A stretch of DNA of 50,811 nucleotides from assembly GCA_012519455.1 (NCBI GenBank), contig JAAYQE010000116.1, positions 1 to 50,811 of the forward strand, in the 5' to 3' direction. The notes beneath the pieces are model-generated. The model saw nothing but the letters and a program-made list of their open reading frames with translations, ran no database searches and was not told where the DNA came from. The translations under genes and the position numbers were made by a program. This document shows, piece by piece, positions 32,643 to 41,723 of this stretch (position 1 is the stretch's first letter; each line of letters begins with the position of its first letter). The DNA is from Syntrophomonadaceae bacterium. Its GTDB lineage: Bacteria; Bacillota; Ch66; Ch109.

Positions 32643-33757
32643 TTATTTTCTAGCCCCGAATCGATAATACGCCGCACAGGAGCCTTCCGTAGAGACCATA
32701 CACGGACCTACGGGTCGTAAAGGGGTACAAGCGTGGCCAAAAGAAGGACAATCACCCGGCAGTTTTAACCCCTTTAAAATAGCCCCACAGATACAGCGTT
32801 CATCTGATTTCGCTGGGGGATTATTTTCCCAACCAGAAATAACCGGCAGCCCTAAATGCAATTTCTGCTCCGCGTCCCAGGCGGCAAAGGCCGGCCGTAA
32901 AGCTAGACCACTATCCGGGATAACCCCTAAACCTCGCCAGGAACGGAGACCGACTGAAAATAACGGGCTAGATATTCTTGCGCTACCGGATTGCCCTGGG
33001 GCTGTACTGCTCGTCGATATTGAATCTCCACTTGCCACTGCTGCCGACGGTACTGCTGAAGAATCATCCAAATCCCTTCCAGAATGTCGGTCGGCTCAAA
33101 ACCAGTAATCACACAAGGCCGGTGGAATTCCTGGGCCACAAAATTAAACGGTTCCGATCCAAGAATAGTACACACATGCCCGGGGTTAATAAAGGCATCA
33201 ATTTTTACCTCGGGGTCGGTGAGCAACGCACGCAAGGCCGGAGGTACTACCTTATGCATCGATAAAACCGAAAAATTGGTTAATCTCCGTTTGCGTGCCT
33301 GTTCTACCGCCACGGCCGTAGTGGGAGCCGTGGTTTCAAAACCAATTCCGAGCATCACTACTTCCTGTTCTGGATATTTTGCGGCTAACTCAAGGGCGTC
33401 TAAGGCTGAATAAACGACCTGAACGCGGGCCCCCTGTCCCCTTTTTTCTTGTAAACTACTCCGACTGCCCGGAACACGTACTAAATCTCCATAAGTAGCG
33501 ATGATCACCCCCGGTCTCTCCGCCAGACTAATTACCTTATCCAGATCGCGGGCATCGGTTACACATACCGGACAACCTGGACCGGAAAGAAGCCGAATTT
33601 GCGCGGGCAGTAAATCTCTAATCCCGCTCTGGGCAATTGCTACCGTATGCGTACCACAAACCTCCATAATTGCTAGCGGTTGTTCTAAGGCCTGGGCCGC
33701 TGTGGCGATTTCGGTCAGGAGCTTACGGACTTTTTCTTTCTCTACCCGATCCCACAT
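32643..33757 (-). CDS. hypD: Hydrogenase maturation protein HypD, interrupted by an apparent frameshift
   Basis: HypD is the Fe-S scaffold on which the Fe(CN)2CO unit is assembled with HypC. The N-terminal part (MEVCGTHT with Cys34, GPGCPVCVT, GIGFETTAP, CVITGFEPTDILEG) reads in one frame to RYFQSVS and stops at 32927. The family C-terminus (WRGLGVIPDSGLALRP, CICGAILKG, CPSFGHACTP, GPCMVSTEGSCAAYYRFG) continues in another frame to 32643. One missing base around 32939-32951 (GTTCC, perhaps GTTTCC or GTTCCC before) explains it exactly. ATG at 33757 overlaps the hypC stop in TAATG. A sequencing error, a recent mutation or recoding are the options. Confidence 0.88.
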
Positions 33758-33999
33758 TAACCCAACCCCTCCTCCAGTTGCCGTTCTTTTTCCGCCCACT
33801 CCTCAAAAAGGGCCAGGGTTTCCTGGGCTTCTTTTTCATCAATCATCTGAATGGCGAAACCGGCATGGATCAGCACATAATCGCCTAATTGGGCCTCTGG
33901 GGTTAAGATAAGGCTTACCTGGCGCTTATTCCCGGCGATATCTACCGTTGCCATGGTTTCGTGTACTTCTACTATTTTACCTGGAACGGCCAGACACAC
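33757..33999 (-). CDS. hypC: Hydrogenase maturation chaperone HypC
   Basis: A small chaperone of about 80 residues that binds the iron centre through Cys2. The essential start MCLAVPGKI is obtained only if translation begins at the GTG at 33999, which lies eight bases after AAGGAG. The open frame extends three codons further upstream, which would bury Cys2. A beta barrel and a helical tail (EAQETLALFEEWAEKERQ) follow. Its stop overlaps hypD. Operon order hypF-hypC-hypD is conserved in many bacteria. Confidence 0.93.
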   Translation of the reverse strand: MCLAVPGKIVEVHETMATVDIAGNKRQVSLILTPEAQLGDYVLIHAGFAIQMIDEKEAQETLALFEEWAEKERQLEEGLG

Positions 34000-34088
34000 A
34001 AACAACACTCCTTCGCCTTGCGTTTTTAAAATCCGTTATCCTTAAACTAACCGATTTGTTTAATTCTGGCTAGCTTCATTGTACAAGA

Positions 34089-36548
34089 TTATTTTCTTTT
34101 AGGCAGTAGTGATTTCAATACCGCCCGGGCAACTACAGCTTGCCCCAGCGATAACCCTCCATCATTAGGTGGTACCTGCTGAGGAAGCAGCACTTCTAGC
34201 CCCTCGGTAGTTAACCGGTTTTTTAAACCCGATAATAAAATACGGTTATGAAATACCCCACCACTTAAGGCTACGCACGATACGCCGGTTTCAGCCCTTA
34301 ATCTTTGACAGGCATTGACGATTCCTTGGACCACCGAACCATGAAAACGATAGGCAATGATTTCCCGGTCTACCCCTTGTTGGAGCTCCCTTAAAATAGC
34401 GGCCCACAACTCCGACGTATCTAGCCAATAACGGACTGGACTTGGGCTTTCGGGGTTACGTAAAAAATTAGGCTTTAACTGACCGTTTTTCGGCGTTTCC
34501 GGCCAGGTTATCCAAGGTTTTTCCCACGGTACGCTTGCCCCAAAGCCGGGGGCTTTTACCAGAGGAAAAGGGTAAAACCCTCGGTCTCCCGATACACCGG
34601 ATGCCAGGGTTTCTAATTCTACCGCCGCTTGTCCCTCATAACTAATTTCCGTACAGACCCCTAATAAAGCTGAAACCGCGTCAAAAAGCCTTCCCCCACT
34701 CGTCGTTATCCAGGTATTTAGCCCCTTCTCTAATTGCTGTAATAAAACGGTTACTTCTTCTTCTGCTAAACCCAGAGAAAGTGCCGCCGCCCATTTACGT
34801 GCCTGCGTAGAACCGGCATATTGCCAAAGGTAAGTTAGTGCCATGCGGCCCGGACGCCGGATGGTAGCCTCTCCTCCGGGTAACGCAATAGGACGCAGGC
34901 TGGCTAATCGAGAAAAACCAAGATGATCCCCTAGTAACAATTCAAACCCCCAAATCGTACCATCAGTACCGTAACCCGTTCCATCGCAAATTACCCCTAA
35001 CACCGGTCTGGTTTCGCCGCTTTCCGCTAAACAAGCCGCTAGATGAGCATGATGATGCTGCACTCCTACCTGAATCAAATCCCTGCGGCCGCGCGCATAG
35101 CGGGTTGCCGCATAATCCGGGTGTAAATCATAGGCCACGGCATCTGGAGTCACCTCCAGCATCTTCTCTAGTAGAGGTATGGCGGTTAAAAACTGTTGAT
35201 AATTACCCCAATGGTTTAGATCGCCTAAATGCTGACTCAGATAGGCCTCCCGTTTACGGGTTAAACAAAAAGTGTTTTTTAATTCGCCCCCAACGGCTAG
35301 AACGACCGGACCATCCTGGCCTAATGGTACCGGTAAAGGTACATAACCACGCGCCCGACGGTAAAATTGTTGGTTCCCAGCGACGACCCGGACTAAAGAA
35401 TCATCACAACGACTATGAATATCCCGATCATGGAGTAAATAGTAGTCCGCGATCCCCTCTAAACGCGCCAGTGCCTCTTGATTTTCAGTTACTAGTGGAT
35501 CATCACTTAAATTGGCGCTAGTCATAACCAGCAGCTCTAGTGCTTCCCCAAACAACAGATAATGTAAAGGAGTATAAGGCAACATAAAAGCTAGGGTACT
35601 TAAACCGGGCGCTAAAAATTCCAGGGGCAGTTCTTGGGCCGCTACCGTTAAATCGAGAATAACGATCGGTGCAGCCGGGTCAAGGAGTAACTTTCGCTCC
35701 GTCTCGGAGGTCGTTGCATACTTTTCGATTATCGACAAATCACGGGCCATCAAAGCAAAAGGTTTATCTTCGCGCCGTTTGCTCTGCCGTAACCGCTGCA
35801 CCGCTGCCGGATTCAGAGCGTCACACGCTAAATGAAACCCGCCTAATCCTTTAACCGCGACAATACTGCCGGCCTGTAGGATACGGCGAACTTCTCGCAG
35901 CCGGGTAGCTGCGTCAACCGGCGTTGTCTTTTCCGGTTCTATAACCTCACGTCCCTGCCCGCCGAGTAACTGTAAAGTGGGTCCGCAAACCGGACAAGCA
36001 TTCGGCTGGGCATGAAAACGCCGGTGGCCGGGATCTTCATATTCAGCTTGACATCGCGCACACATCGGGAACCGGTGCATGGTCGTATTTTTTCGATCGT
36101 AAGGTACATCTTGAATAATCGTATAACGGGGACCACAATGCGTACAATTAGTAAAAGGATATTGATACCGTCGATCTTCCGGATCTAAGACTTCGCGTAA
36201 ACAGTCTTCACAAATAGCTACATCAGGAGAAATTAAAACCTCTTTTCGCTCCGAAGCCCAACTATGGCGAATCTCAAAGTTCGGATAACCCCGAACTTTT
36301 TCTTCCCGAATCGCGTGATGTACGATATGGGCTAAACGGGGAGGGGTATTTAAAATTTCCTGGCAAAAAGCTTCTACCGCGGTCGGATACCCTTCCACCC
36401 AAACTTCCAGGCCTTCCGATGAATTTAAAACCCAACCCGTTAAACGATACTTTCCCGCTAAACGATAAACGAGAGGACGAAAACCCACGCCCTGTACTAC
36501 TCCATCCAAATGAAGTTTACGTGCGATTAATCCGGCCGCGGGCCCCAT
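34089..36548 (-). CDS. hypF: Hydrogenase maturation carbamoyltransferase HypF
   Basis: HypF carbamoylates HypE from carbamoyl phosphate. Domains in order: acylphosphatase (GVVQGVGFRPLVYRLA), two zinc fingers (CEDCLREV with CTHCGPRYT; CARCQAEYEDPGHRRFHAQP with CPVCGP), a YrdC-like domain (VAVKGLGGFHLACDA, KRREDKPFALM), and a Kae1-like domain with QHHHAHLAACLAE and CDGTGYGTDG. The frame can start at GTG 36569 overlapping the protease gene. The ATG at 36548 with AGGA nine bases upstream seems better. Around 819 residues, as usual for HypF. Confidence 0.95.
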   Translation of the reverse strand: MGPAAGLIARKLHLDGVVQGVGFRPLVYRLAGKYRLTGWVLNSSEGLEVWVEGYPTAVEAFCQEILNTPPRLAHIVHHAIREEKVRGYPNFEIRHSWASERKEVLISPDVAICEDCLREVLDPEDRRYQYPFTNCTHCGPRYTIIQDVPYDRKNTTMHRFPMCARCQAEYEDPGHRRFHAQPNACPVCGPTLQLLGGQGREVIEPEKTTPVDAATRLREVRRILQAGSIVAVKGLGGFHLACDALNPAAVQRLRQSKRREDKPFALMARDLSIIEKYATTSETERKLLLDPAAPIVILDLTVAAQELPLEFLAPGLSTLAFMLPYTPLHYLLFGEALELLVMTSANLSDDPLVTENQEALARLEGIADYYLLHDRDIHSRCDDSLVRVVAGNQQFYRRARGYVPLPVPLGQDGPVVLAVGGELKNTFCLTRKREAYLSQHLGDLNHWGNYQQFLTAIPLLEKMLEVTPDAVAYDLHPDYAATRYARGRRDLIQVGVQHHHAHLAACLAESGETRPVLGVICDGTGYGTDGTIWGFELLLGDHLGFSRLASLRPIALPGGEATIRRPGRMALTYLWQYAGSTQARKWAAALSLGLAEEEVTVLLQQLEKGLNTWITTSGGRLFDAVSALLGVCTEISYEGQAAVELETLASGVSGDRGFYPFPLVKAPGFGASVPWEKPWITWPETPKNGQLKPNFLRNPESPSPVRYWLDTSELWAAILRELQQGVDREIIAYRFHGSVVQGIVNACQRLRAETGVSCVALSGGVFHNRILLSGLKNRLTTEGLEVLLPQQVPPNDGGLSLGQAVVARAVLKSLLPKRK

Positions 36549-36553
36549 TTTTT

Positions 36554-37030
36554 CTATTCCTGAAGCCACCTTTCCACCTCTTCTAGTACCAGTTCTACCA
36601 GACGTGGTAACACGGCCTGAACTGGTGGGGTCAGTTCAATACCCCAGTCGATTACTTGTGGTTCTACCCCAAAGATGATCGTTCTTTCTGGTCGCTTCCC
36701 CAGTCGTTCGGCCATTTGCAAAACTTCCAAGAAACCCACCTGATGCAAAGAAAGAGCTTGTTCTTTAAATTGCCCCAACACCTCCGGAGTTAAACGATAG
36801 ATCGCCCCCGGCTCCGTTCCCCCTTTAACCGCATCAATAACGATAATTTGTTTCGCTTCACTAACGTAAGGCAATAGGTCCACGCCAGCAGTCCCTCCAT
36901 CAATCAATTCGACCCCTTCTGGCAGGGAGCACTTTTGTAAGGCCTGAATAGCATGAACGCCTACCCCTTCATCCTGGAGTAAAAGATTGCCCACCCCTAA
37001 AATGGTAATCCGGGATTCCAACAGGATCAA
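36554..37030 (-). CDS. [NiFe] hydrogenase maturation endopeptidase (HyaD/HycI family)
   Basis: A 158-residue protease that removes the C-terminal tail of the large subunit once nickel is inserted. Metal ligands are expected in GVGNLLLQDEGVGVH, VIDAVKGG and the His of SLHQVGF. The large subunit in the same operon ends with a removable tail after DPCLGCAIH. The TTG at 37030 opens the frame; a second TTG at 37021, nine bases after AAAGGG, is equally possible. Its stop lies next to the hypF start. Confidence 0.92.
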   Translation of the reverse strand: MILLESRITILGVGNLLLQDEGVGVHAIQALQKCSLPEGVELIDGGTAGVDLLPYVSEAKQIIVIDAVKGGTEPGAIYRLTPEVLGQFKEQALSLHQVGFLEVLQMAERLGKRPERTIIFGVEPQVIDWGIELTPPVQAVLPRLVELVLEEVERWLQE

Positions 37031-37098
37031 CCCTTTCTTTACGCAATTAGATGCCAGATTTATACCGGCTACTGATAAAATTAGGCAAAAACTAGGCC

Positions 37099-37125
37099 GG
37101 CCGGGTTAACCGTTCACTCCCGGCC
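37099..37125 (-). terminator. GC-rich hairpin between structural and maturation genes
   Basis: GGCCGGG and CCCGGCC pair around a 13-base loop. On the minus strand GGCCTAGTTTTTG follows. The T-tract is short, so partial termination or transcript stabilisation between the hydrogenase structural genes and the protease/hypF genes is likely. Confidence 0.45.
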
Positions 37126-37173
37126 CCGACCAGCCAATTCTTCATTTACGATAATATGCTTCTAGATAAACGG

Positions 37174-37824
37174 CTAAGCTTCCACGGCTTCCTTTTTCTT
37201 TTCTGAACGCGGAATTTTAACCTCCGCATGGAAGTCCTCTGGAATTTTTCCTGAAAACATGGACTTTAATACGGGAATCCCTTCAGCCACATCCAGATAA
37301 ACGTGTACCAGAATACACAGGACGAATAACCAGGTTACACAATAATGAATCATCCGTATAACTAGTGGGCCCCCCAGGGCATATGCCCAGCCTGCCAGCG
37401 GTCCCGGCATGTACAGAATAAATCCGGTAATCACCTGAATGATAATCATAAAAAGAACGCCGGTATACATCAGTTTTTGCCCGGGATTATACTTACCATA
37501 ATCCGGGTGTTTGTTACTAATGAATAGGTAATACTTAGTCAAGCTACCAAAATCTTTAAAATCCCGTAAACGGAACCACACGTTACGGTAATCTTTCGTA
37601 TAGATTGCATACCAAACCCGACCGGCGGTACTAAACATTAGTACGTACATAAAGATAAAATGAATCGTTCGTGCCGTATCCATACTGCTAAACAGGGTAA
37701 ATTTCAAAGGACTATGAATATAAAACCCGGTAAGAATCAACAGTGTGATCGAAATCATATTTGCCCAGTGAAAAACCCGAATAGCGGCTGAATGCCTTAA
37801 AATCATTTTAACCTGCTTTGACAT
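37174..37824 (-). CDS. hyaC: [NiFe] hydrogenase cytochrome b subunit (HyaC-like)
   Basis: A 216-residue membrane protein with four helices that anchors the hydrogenase and reduces or oxidises quinone. Likely heme ligands are the His residues in IRVFHWANM, TARTIHFIF and RMIHYCVTWL with ILVHVYLD. The match to the Ni/Fe-hydrogenase b-type cytochrome family is clear. ATG at 37824, 15 bases after the large-subunit gene. The tail is charged and cytoplasmic (EKKKEAVEA). Confidence 0.94.
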   Translation of the reverse strand: MSKQVKMILRHSAAIRVFHWANMISITLLILTGFYIHSPLKFTLFSSMDTARTIHFIFMYVLMFSTAGRVWYAIYTKDYRNVWFRLRDFKDFGSLTKYYLFISNKHPDYGKYNPGQKLMYTGVLFMIIIQVITGFILYMPGPLAGWAYALGGPLVIRMIHYCVTWLFVLCILVHVYLDVAEGIPVLKSMFSGKIPEDFHAEVKIPRSEKKKEAVEA

Positions 37825-37839
37825 GCTCCTCCCCCCCTA

Positions 37840-39300
37840 CTAATTGATCCGGTACTCTGAAAGCACCTTCTTATCCGGGGTCATCAAGTGAATAGCACAT
37901 CCCAAGCAGGGGTCAAAGGCTCGTACAATTCGTACCAGCTCGATCGGGTTCTTGGGATCTTTCACCGTAGTACCCACTAGAGCCTCTTCAATCGGCCCCC
38001 GTTGTCCTTTGTCATCTTTTGGCGCAGCATTCCAGGTAGTCGGCACCACCGCGTTGTACTTAGAGGTTAAACCCTTTTCGATCTTGATCCAGTGTCCCAG
38101 GGCCCCCCGCGGTCCTTCCGTTAATCCTATTCCGTCAGCTTCCTTCGGAATTATATGGGGAACACAAACCGGTTTACCCGGTTGTAATTGCAATAGCCAT
38201 TGTTCCATAATTTTAGTAAGTTCCAAACACTCCACCGCGCGAGCAAAATGCCGGCCCATTACGGAGAAGGCTTTATCGCCCAGACTGCGTACTGCTTGGT
38301 TTTTCCCTACCCACATCCGAGCTAAAGGTCCTACTTCCATGGGATGGCCGTCATAACGCGGCGCTTTCAGCCAGGAATAAGCGCCCGGCTTCTGCGGATT
38401 TGGCGTAATTACACTCTCGTCGGGATGTTTGCTCCCTCCGGTATCATCATTGTACCAGGAATACTTAACTTCTTCGGTAATAAGATTAGGGGACATAACT
38501 ACGTCTTTACCCTGAATGTAGGCACCCCGTTTAAAGAAACCATCTGCACCCTGGGGATCTGCTGCGCTTTGCGGGAAACCACCATACGCCAACATGTTTT
38601 TACAACCGACCCCAACCTCAAGGTAATCGGAATATAGTTCAGCCACTTTCTGAACCGTAGGTACATAAACATTCTCTACAAAGGAACGCAGCTCTTTTAA
38701 ACGATAGGCATATTCAATAACCTTTTGGGCATCCACTATTTCCGTAACTCCACCCGGCACAATTGCCTGTGGATGTGGCGCCCGCCCTCCCCAGATAGCT
38801 AACATTTCATGGGCTTTTTTCCGCATATCCAGGGCTTGTACATACTGCTCCGCTGCCGCCTTATTCAAGGCATCCGGCAAACGATACTCGCCTGCAACTT
38901 CGTACCGGGGCATAAAAGGCGGAACCGCCAAACCGGCACGAACTACGTCCACGTAATCCAAAGCTGCTAAAGCATAAAAATGGAGAAGGTGCGAATGAAT
39001 AAAGTTAGCCCCATAAATCAGATTGCGGATAATCCGACCATTATCCGGTACTTCTAAACCAAAGGCACTATCCAGAGCCATGGCCGAAGCAGTCGCGTGA
39101 CTAATCGGGCAGACCCCGCATATCCGCATCACAAAATGCTGCGCATCTCGTGGATCCCGACCTTGGAGAATTAACTCGATCCCACGGAAAAGCGAACCCG
39201 AACTGCGGGCCTCAATCACTTTGCCGCCATCTACTTCGGCTTCAATTTTTAGATGGCCTTCAATCCGCGTTACTGGATCAATAATAATCTTCTGCGCCAT
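37840..39300 (-). CDS. hyaB: [NiFe] hydrogenase large subunit, group 1 uptake type
   Basis: Nickel-iron active-site subunit. The ligand motifs are RICGVCPISHATA (Cys61, Cys64) and DPCLGCAIH (Cys465, Cys468). The 15 residues after His471 form the tail that the HyaD-type protease should remove. Conserved DPVTRIEGHLKIE at the N-terminus, LSEYRIN at the end. At 486 residues it is slightly short for group 1 (about 550). No signal of its own; export is by the Tat signal of the small subunit. Its ATG overlaps the small-subunit stop in TAATG. Confidence 0.96.
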   Translation of the reverse strand: MAQKIIIDPVTRIEGHLKIEAEVDGGKVIEARSSGSLFRGIELILQGRDPRDAQHFVMRICGVCPISHATASAMALDSAFGLEVPDNGRIIRNLIYGANFIHSHLLHFYALAALDYVDVVRAGLAVPPFMPRYEVAGEYRLPDALNKAAAEQYVQALDMRKKAHEMLAIWGGRAPHPQAIVPGGVTEIVDAQKVIEYAYRLKELRSFVENVYVPTVQKVAELYSDYLEVGVGCKNMLAYGGFPQSAADPQGADGFFKRGAYIQGKDVVMSPNLITEEVKYSWYNDDTGGSKHPDESVITPNPQKPGAYSWLKAPRYDGHPMEVGPLARMWVGKNQAVRSLGDKAFSVMGRHFARAVECLELTKIMEQWLLQLQPGKPVCVPHIIPKEADGIGLTEGPRGALGHWIKIEKGLTSKYNAVVPTTWNAAPKDDKGQRGPIEEALVGTTVKDPKNPIELVRIVRAFDPCLGCAIHLMTPDKKVLSEYRIN

Positions 39301-40352
39301 TAATTGTCACCCTCTTTCTCTTCGTGCTTGCCCGGTATACGGCCGCTCGCCACATTACCGATCAAGTGCCCGCCAATCCCCGCTACGGTTAAAGCTCCTA
39401 GTGCAATCCCTACGGTATCGGCACTGACTTTAGTTTGCGGCCCAAAAGAAAATTCGGGTAACCGTTCGTAAACCGGCCCATCTGGGAACCCGGGTTCCGT
39501 ACAACCGATGCAAGGTCCACCGCACCGGATACAGGAATTCATCCCATGATTCCACTGCCGGTAAGTAGCATCGCAGTGAGCATAAGGTCCCCGGCAACCA
39601 ATCTCTAGCAAACAACCGGGGTCGCTAAAATTCTGCGCAAAGATCCCATTGTCGAAATACTGCCTCCGCGGGCAGTTATCATGAACAATACCGCCATAAA
39701 ACATCGTCGGCCGGCCAAACTTATCTAATTCCGGCAGGCTCTTATACAACAGAACATGAGCAATTGTACCTACAATCCAATCAGGATGCGCCGGACAACC
39801 CGGAATATTGATGATCGGTTTCCCCTGAAGGACCTCTGACACCGGTACACAGCCCGTCGGATTAGGAGCAGCGGCAGGGACCCCGCCATAGGCCGAGCAA
39901 GTTCCCACGTTAAGTACCGCATAGGCCTTCTGGCCAATCTCCTGAACTAGGTTGGCAAAGGTAATCGGTTGACCATCATGAGTTTCCCCGACCGTACAGT
40001 AAATTCCTCCGTCTTTAAGAGGAACCGCACCTTCCACGACGAGAAAGAAATCACCGTTATTTTCTTCCGCTGTTTTCTTCATCGCTTCCATCGCCAGATC
40101 GCCCGCTCCTCCCATTACGGTCGAATGGTAGCGTAAGCTAATCACATTTAGTAAGACTTCTTTAATGTCCGGGTGTACCGTATTTAAGAGAGATACCGAA
40201 CAACCGGTACAGGCTGCTCCAGCTAGCCAAATTACCGGGGGGTTACCTGCGGCTGCGGCTTCCTTTAAAAACGGAGCTAGGAAACCGGACATACTGATGG
40301 ATGCTGCCCCTCCAGCACATAATTTTAAAAAGTCCCGGCGACTTAATGCCAT
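39300..40352 (-). CDS. hyaA: [NiFe] hydrogenase small subunit with Tat signal
   Basis: Electron-transfer subunit. A Tat signal (SRRDFLK, residues 4-10, then a hydrophobic stretch ending in KEAAAAG) exports the dimer to the outer face of the membrane. Cluster ligands are in GAACTGCSVSLLN, VGTCSAYGG, CPAHPDWIVG, and the medial/distal motifs CLLEIGCRGPYAHCD, SCIRCGGPCIGCTEP. A C-terminal hydrophobic helix (GIALGALTVAGIGGHLIG) may anchor it. It starts at ATG 40352. A 197-base AT-rich gap to hypB holds no gene. Confidence 0.95.
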   Translation of the reverse strand: MALSRRDFLKLCAGGAASISMSGFLAPFLKEAAAAGNPPVIWLAGAACTGCSVSLLNTVHPDIKEVLLNVISLRYHSTVMGGAGDLAMEAMKKTAEENNGDFFLVVEGAVPLKDGGIYCTVGETHDGQPITFANLVQEIGQKAYAVLNVGTCSAYGGVPAAAPNPTGCVPVSEVLQGKPIINIPGCPAHPDWIVGTIAHVLLYKSLPELDKFGRPTMFYGGIVHDNCPRRQYFDNGIFAQNFSDPGCLLEIGCRGPYAHCDATYRQWNHGMNSCIRCGGPCIGCTEPGFPDGPVYERLPEFSFGPQTKVSADTVGIALGALTVAGIGGHLIGNVASGRIPGKHEEKEGDN

Positions 40353-40549
40353 ATTTTTCCCTCCCTACACCTAACTAATATGCCTCTGATCTTTAAACCG
40401 TCTTTTTCTCTCTGTAATGACAGTCCAGGGTTCGCTTTACCTCCTCCTTTCCCTGAAAGAGTTTAGTCCACTTAGGTGGATAAATAAAATTAATAAATTG
40501 AATGGCTATTTATAATTAAAATAATAATCTTTTTAGGTTTAAGATAAGT

Positions 40550-41209
40550 TTATTTACTTTTTATGGAGCTAGCCAATTCTACCAGCCACTGACTCCATGC
40601 GACAACTCCCTCTCCGGTTCGGGCTGAAATGGGGAATACCTGCGCCTGAGGATTTAAAGTCTCTAGATCCTGTTTTAGTACTTCCAGACTAAAATCCGTA
40701 TACGGGAGCAAATCTAGCTTATTTACTAGAATAGCCTGGGATTCCTTGAACATCAGGGGATATTTAGTTGGTTTATCATTTCCTTCGGTAACACTGATTA
40801 CCATCGCTTTATAATGTTCCCCTAAATCAAATTCCGCCGGACAGACTAAGTTCCCTACGTTTTCTATCACTAGGAGATCCAAGTCCTCTAGCGAGAGATT
40901 TTGCAGAGAACGTAAAATCATATTCGCATCCAGATGACAGGCCCCATCCGTATTAATCTGTACCGCGGGTATCCCCAGGGCTGCGATACGCTCGGCATCA
41001 CGGGTCGTACAGATATCCCCTTCAATTACCCCAATCCGTATTTGATCTTTAAGAGCCTCAATCGTTTTTTCCAAAATCGTAGTCTTGCCCGCGCCCGGAG
41101 CACTCATTAAATTCAGGACAAAAACTCCTTTAGCGGCGAAAAACTGCCGATTCTGTTCCGCAATTGCTGTATTCGCATCTAAGACATTAGTTACCAATTC
41201 CACTTTCAA
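40550..41209 (-). CDS. hypB: Hydrogenase nickel-insertion GTPase HypB
   Basis: HypB, with HypA, inserts nickel into the large subunit. GTPase motifs are intact: SAPGAGKTT, EGDICTTRD, VIENVGNLVCP and VNKLDLLPY. There is no His-rich N-terminal stretch, so it lacks the nickel-storage function of some HypB proteins; 219 residues. The start is TTG at 41209, with GTG two codons later possible. Second gene of the hyp operon. Confidence 0.95.
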   Translation of the reverse strand: MKVELVTNVLDANTAIAEQNRQFFAAKGVFVLNLMSAPGAGKTTILEKTIEALKDQIRIGVIEGDICTTRDAERIAALGIPAVQINTDGACHLDANMILRSLQNLSLEDLDLLVIENVGNLVCPAEFDLGEHYKAMVISVTEGNDKPTKYPLMFKESQAILVNKLDLLPYTDFSLEVLKQDLETLNPQAQVFPISARTGEGVVAWSQWLVELASSIKSK

Positions 41210-41240
41210 TACTAATCCCTCACTTTAAACAGATTGACCT

Positions 41241-41588
41241 TTACTTGTCGCCTTCGTAATAATCAATAAATAGCTCTCGACCACTTTCAAGTTCATGGTT
41301 TAGGCTTCCGCATTCCGAACAAATAAACCGGTATTCAACTACAGTAAAAAGCTCTCCACAATCCAAACAACGCGCCTTAATCTCCCTTTCCTCTATCTCT
41401 AATACCGCGCCCTTTAACCAATTTTCCATCGATGCAAATACTTCAAAAGCGAACTGCAAAGCATCGGGCTGGGCCGCGGTCATTTGTCCCACGACCAGCT
41501 TCACATAATTAACCCGTTCAAGGCCTTCTTTCTGTACACTTGCCTGTAAGATTTGCACTACCTGTTGCATCAAACCTAATTCGTGCAA
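41241..41588 (-). CDS. hypA: Hydrogenase nickel chaperone HypA
   Basis: HypA binds nickel through its N-terminal Met and His2 (MHELGLMQQ) and zinc through two CXXC motifs (CLDCGE and CSECGS). It has the usual 115 residues. The start is TTG at 41588, which yields the required Met-His pair. First gene of the operon hypA-hypB-hyaABC-protease-hypFCD-(signalling gene)-hypE. The operon is preceded by riboswitch copy 2 and a terminator. Confidence 0.95.
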   Translation of the reverse strand: MHELGLMQQVVQILQASVQKEGLERVNYVKLVVGQMTAAQPDALQFAFEVFASMENWLKGAVLEIEEREIKARCLDCGELFTVVEYRFICSECGSLNHELESGRELFIDYYEGDK

Positions 41589-41664
41589 ACGTTCACCACC
41601 ACGTCTTCCTTAGATTTAATTTTTTCATCAATAGATTACATTACAGGAAAGATATAACCCTTAG

Positions 41665-41720
41665 AAACAAAAGCGGCTTTCCCGTAAAAAAGCCGATCCA
41701 TAGCCAAATAAGCTGGCTAT
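41665..41720 (-). terminator. Terminator pair between riboswitch copy 2 and hypA
   Basis: Two hairpins in a row on the minus strand: ATAGCCA/TGGCTAT (41720-41700), then CGGCTTT/AAAGCCG (41695-41674) followed by CTTTTGTTTC. They sit directly after the aptamer and about 75 bases before hypA. This is the layout of termination control. Confidence 0.75.
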
Positions 41721-41723
41721 TTT

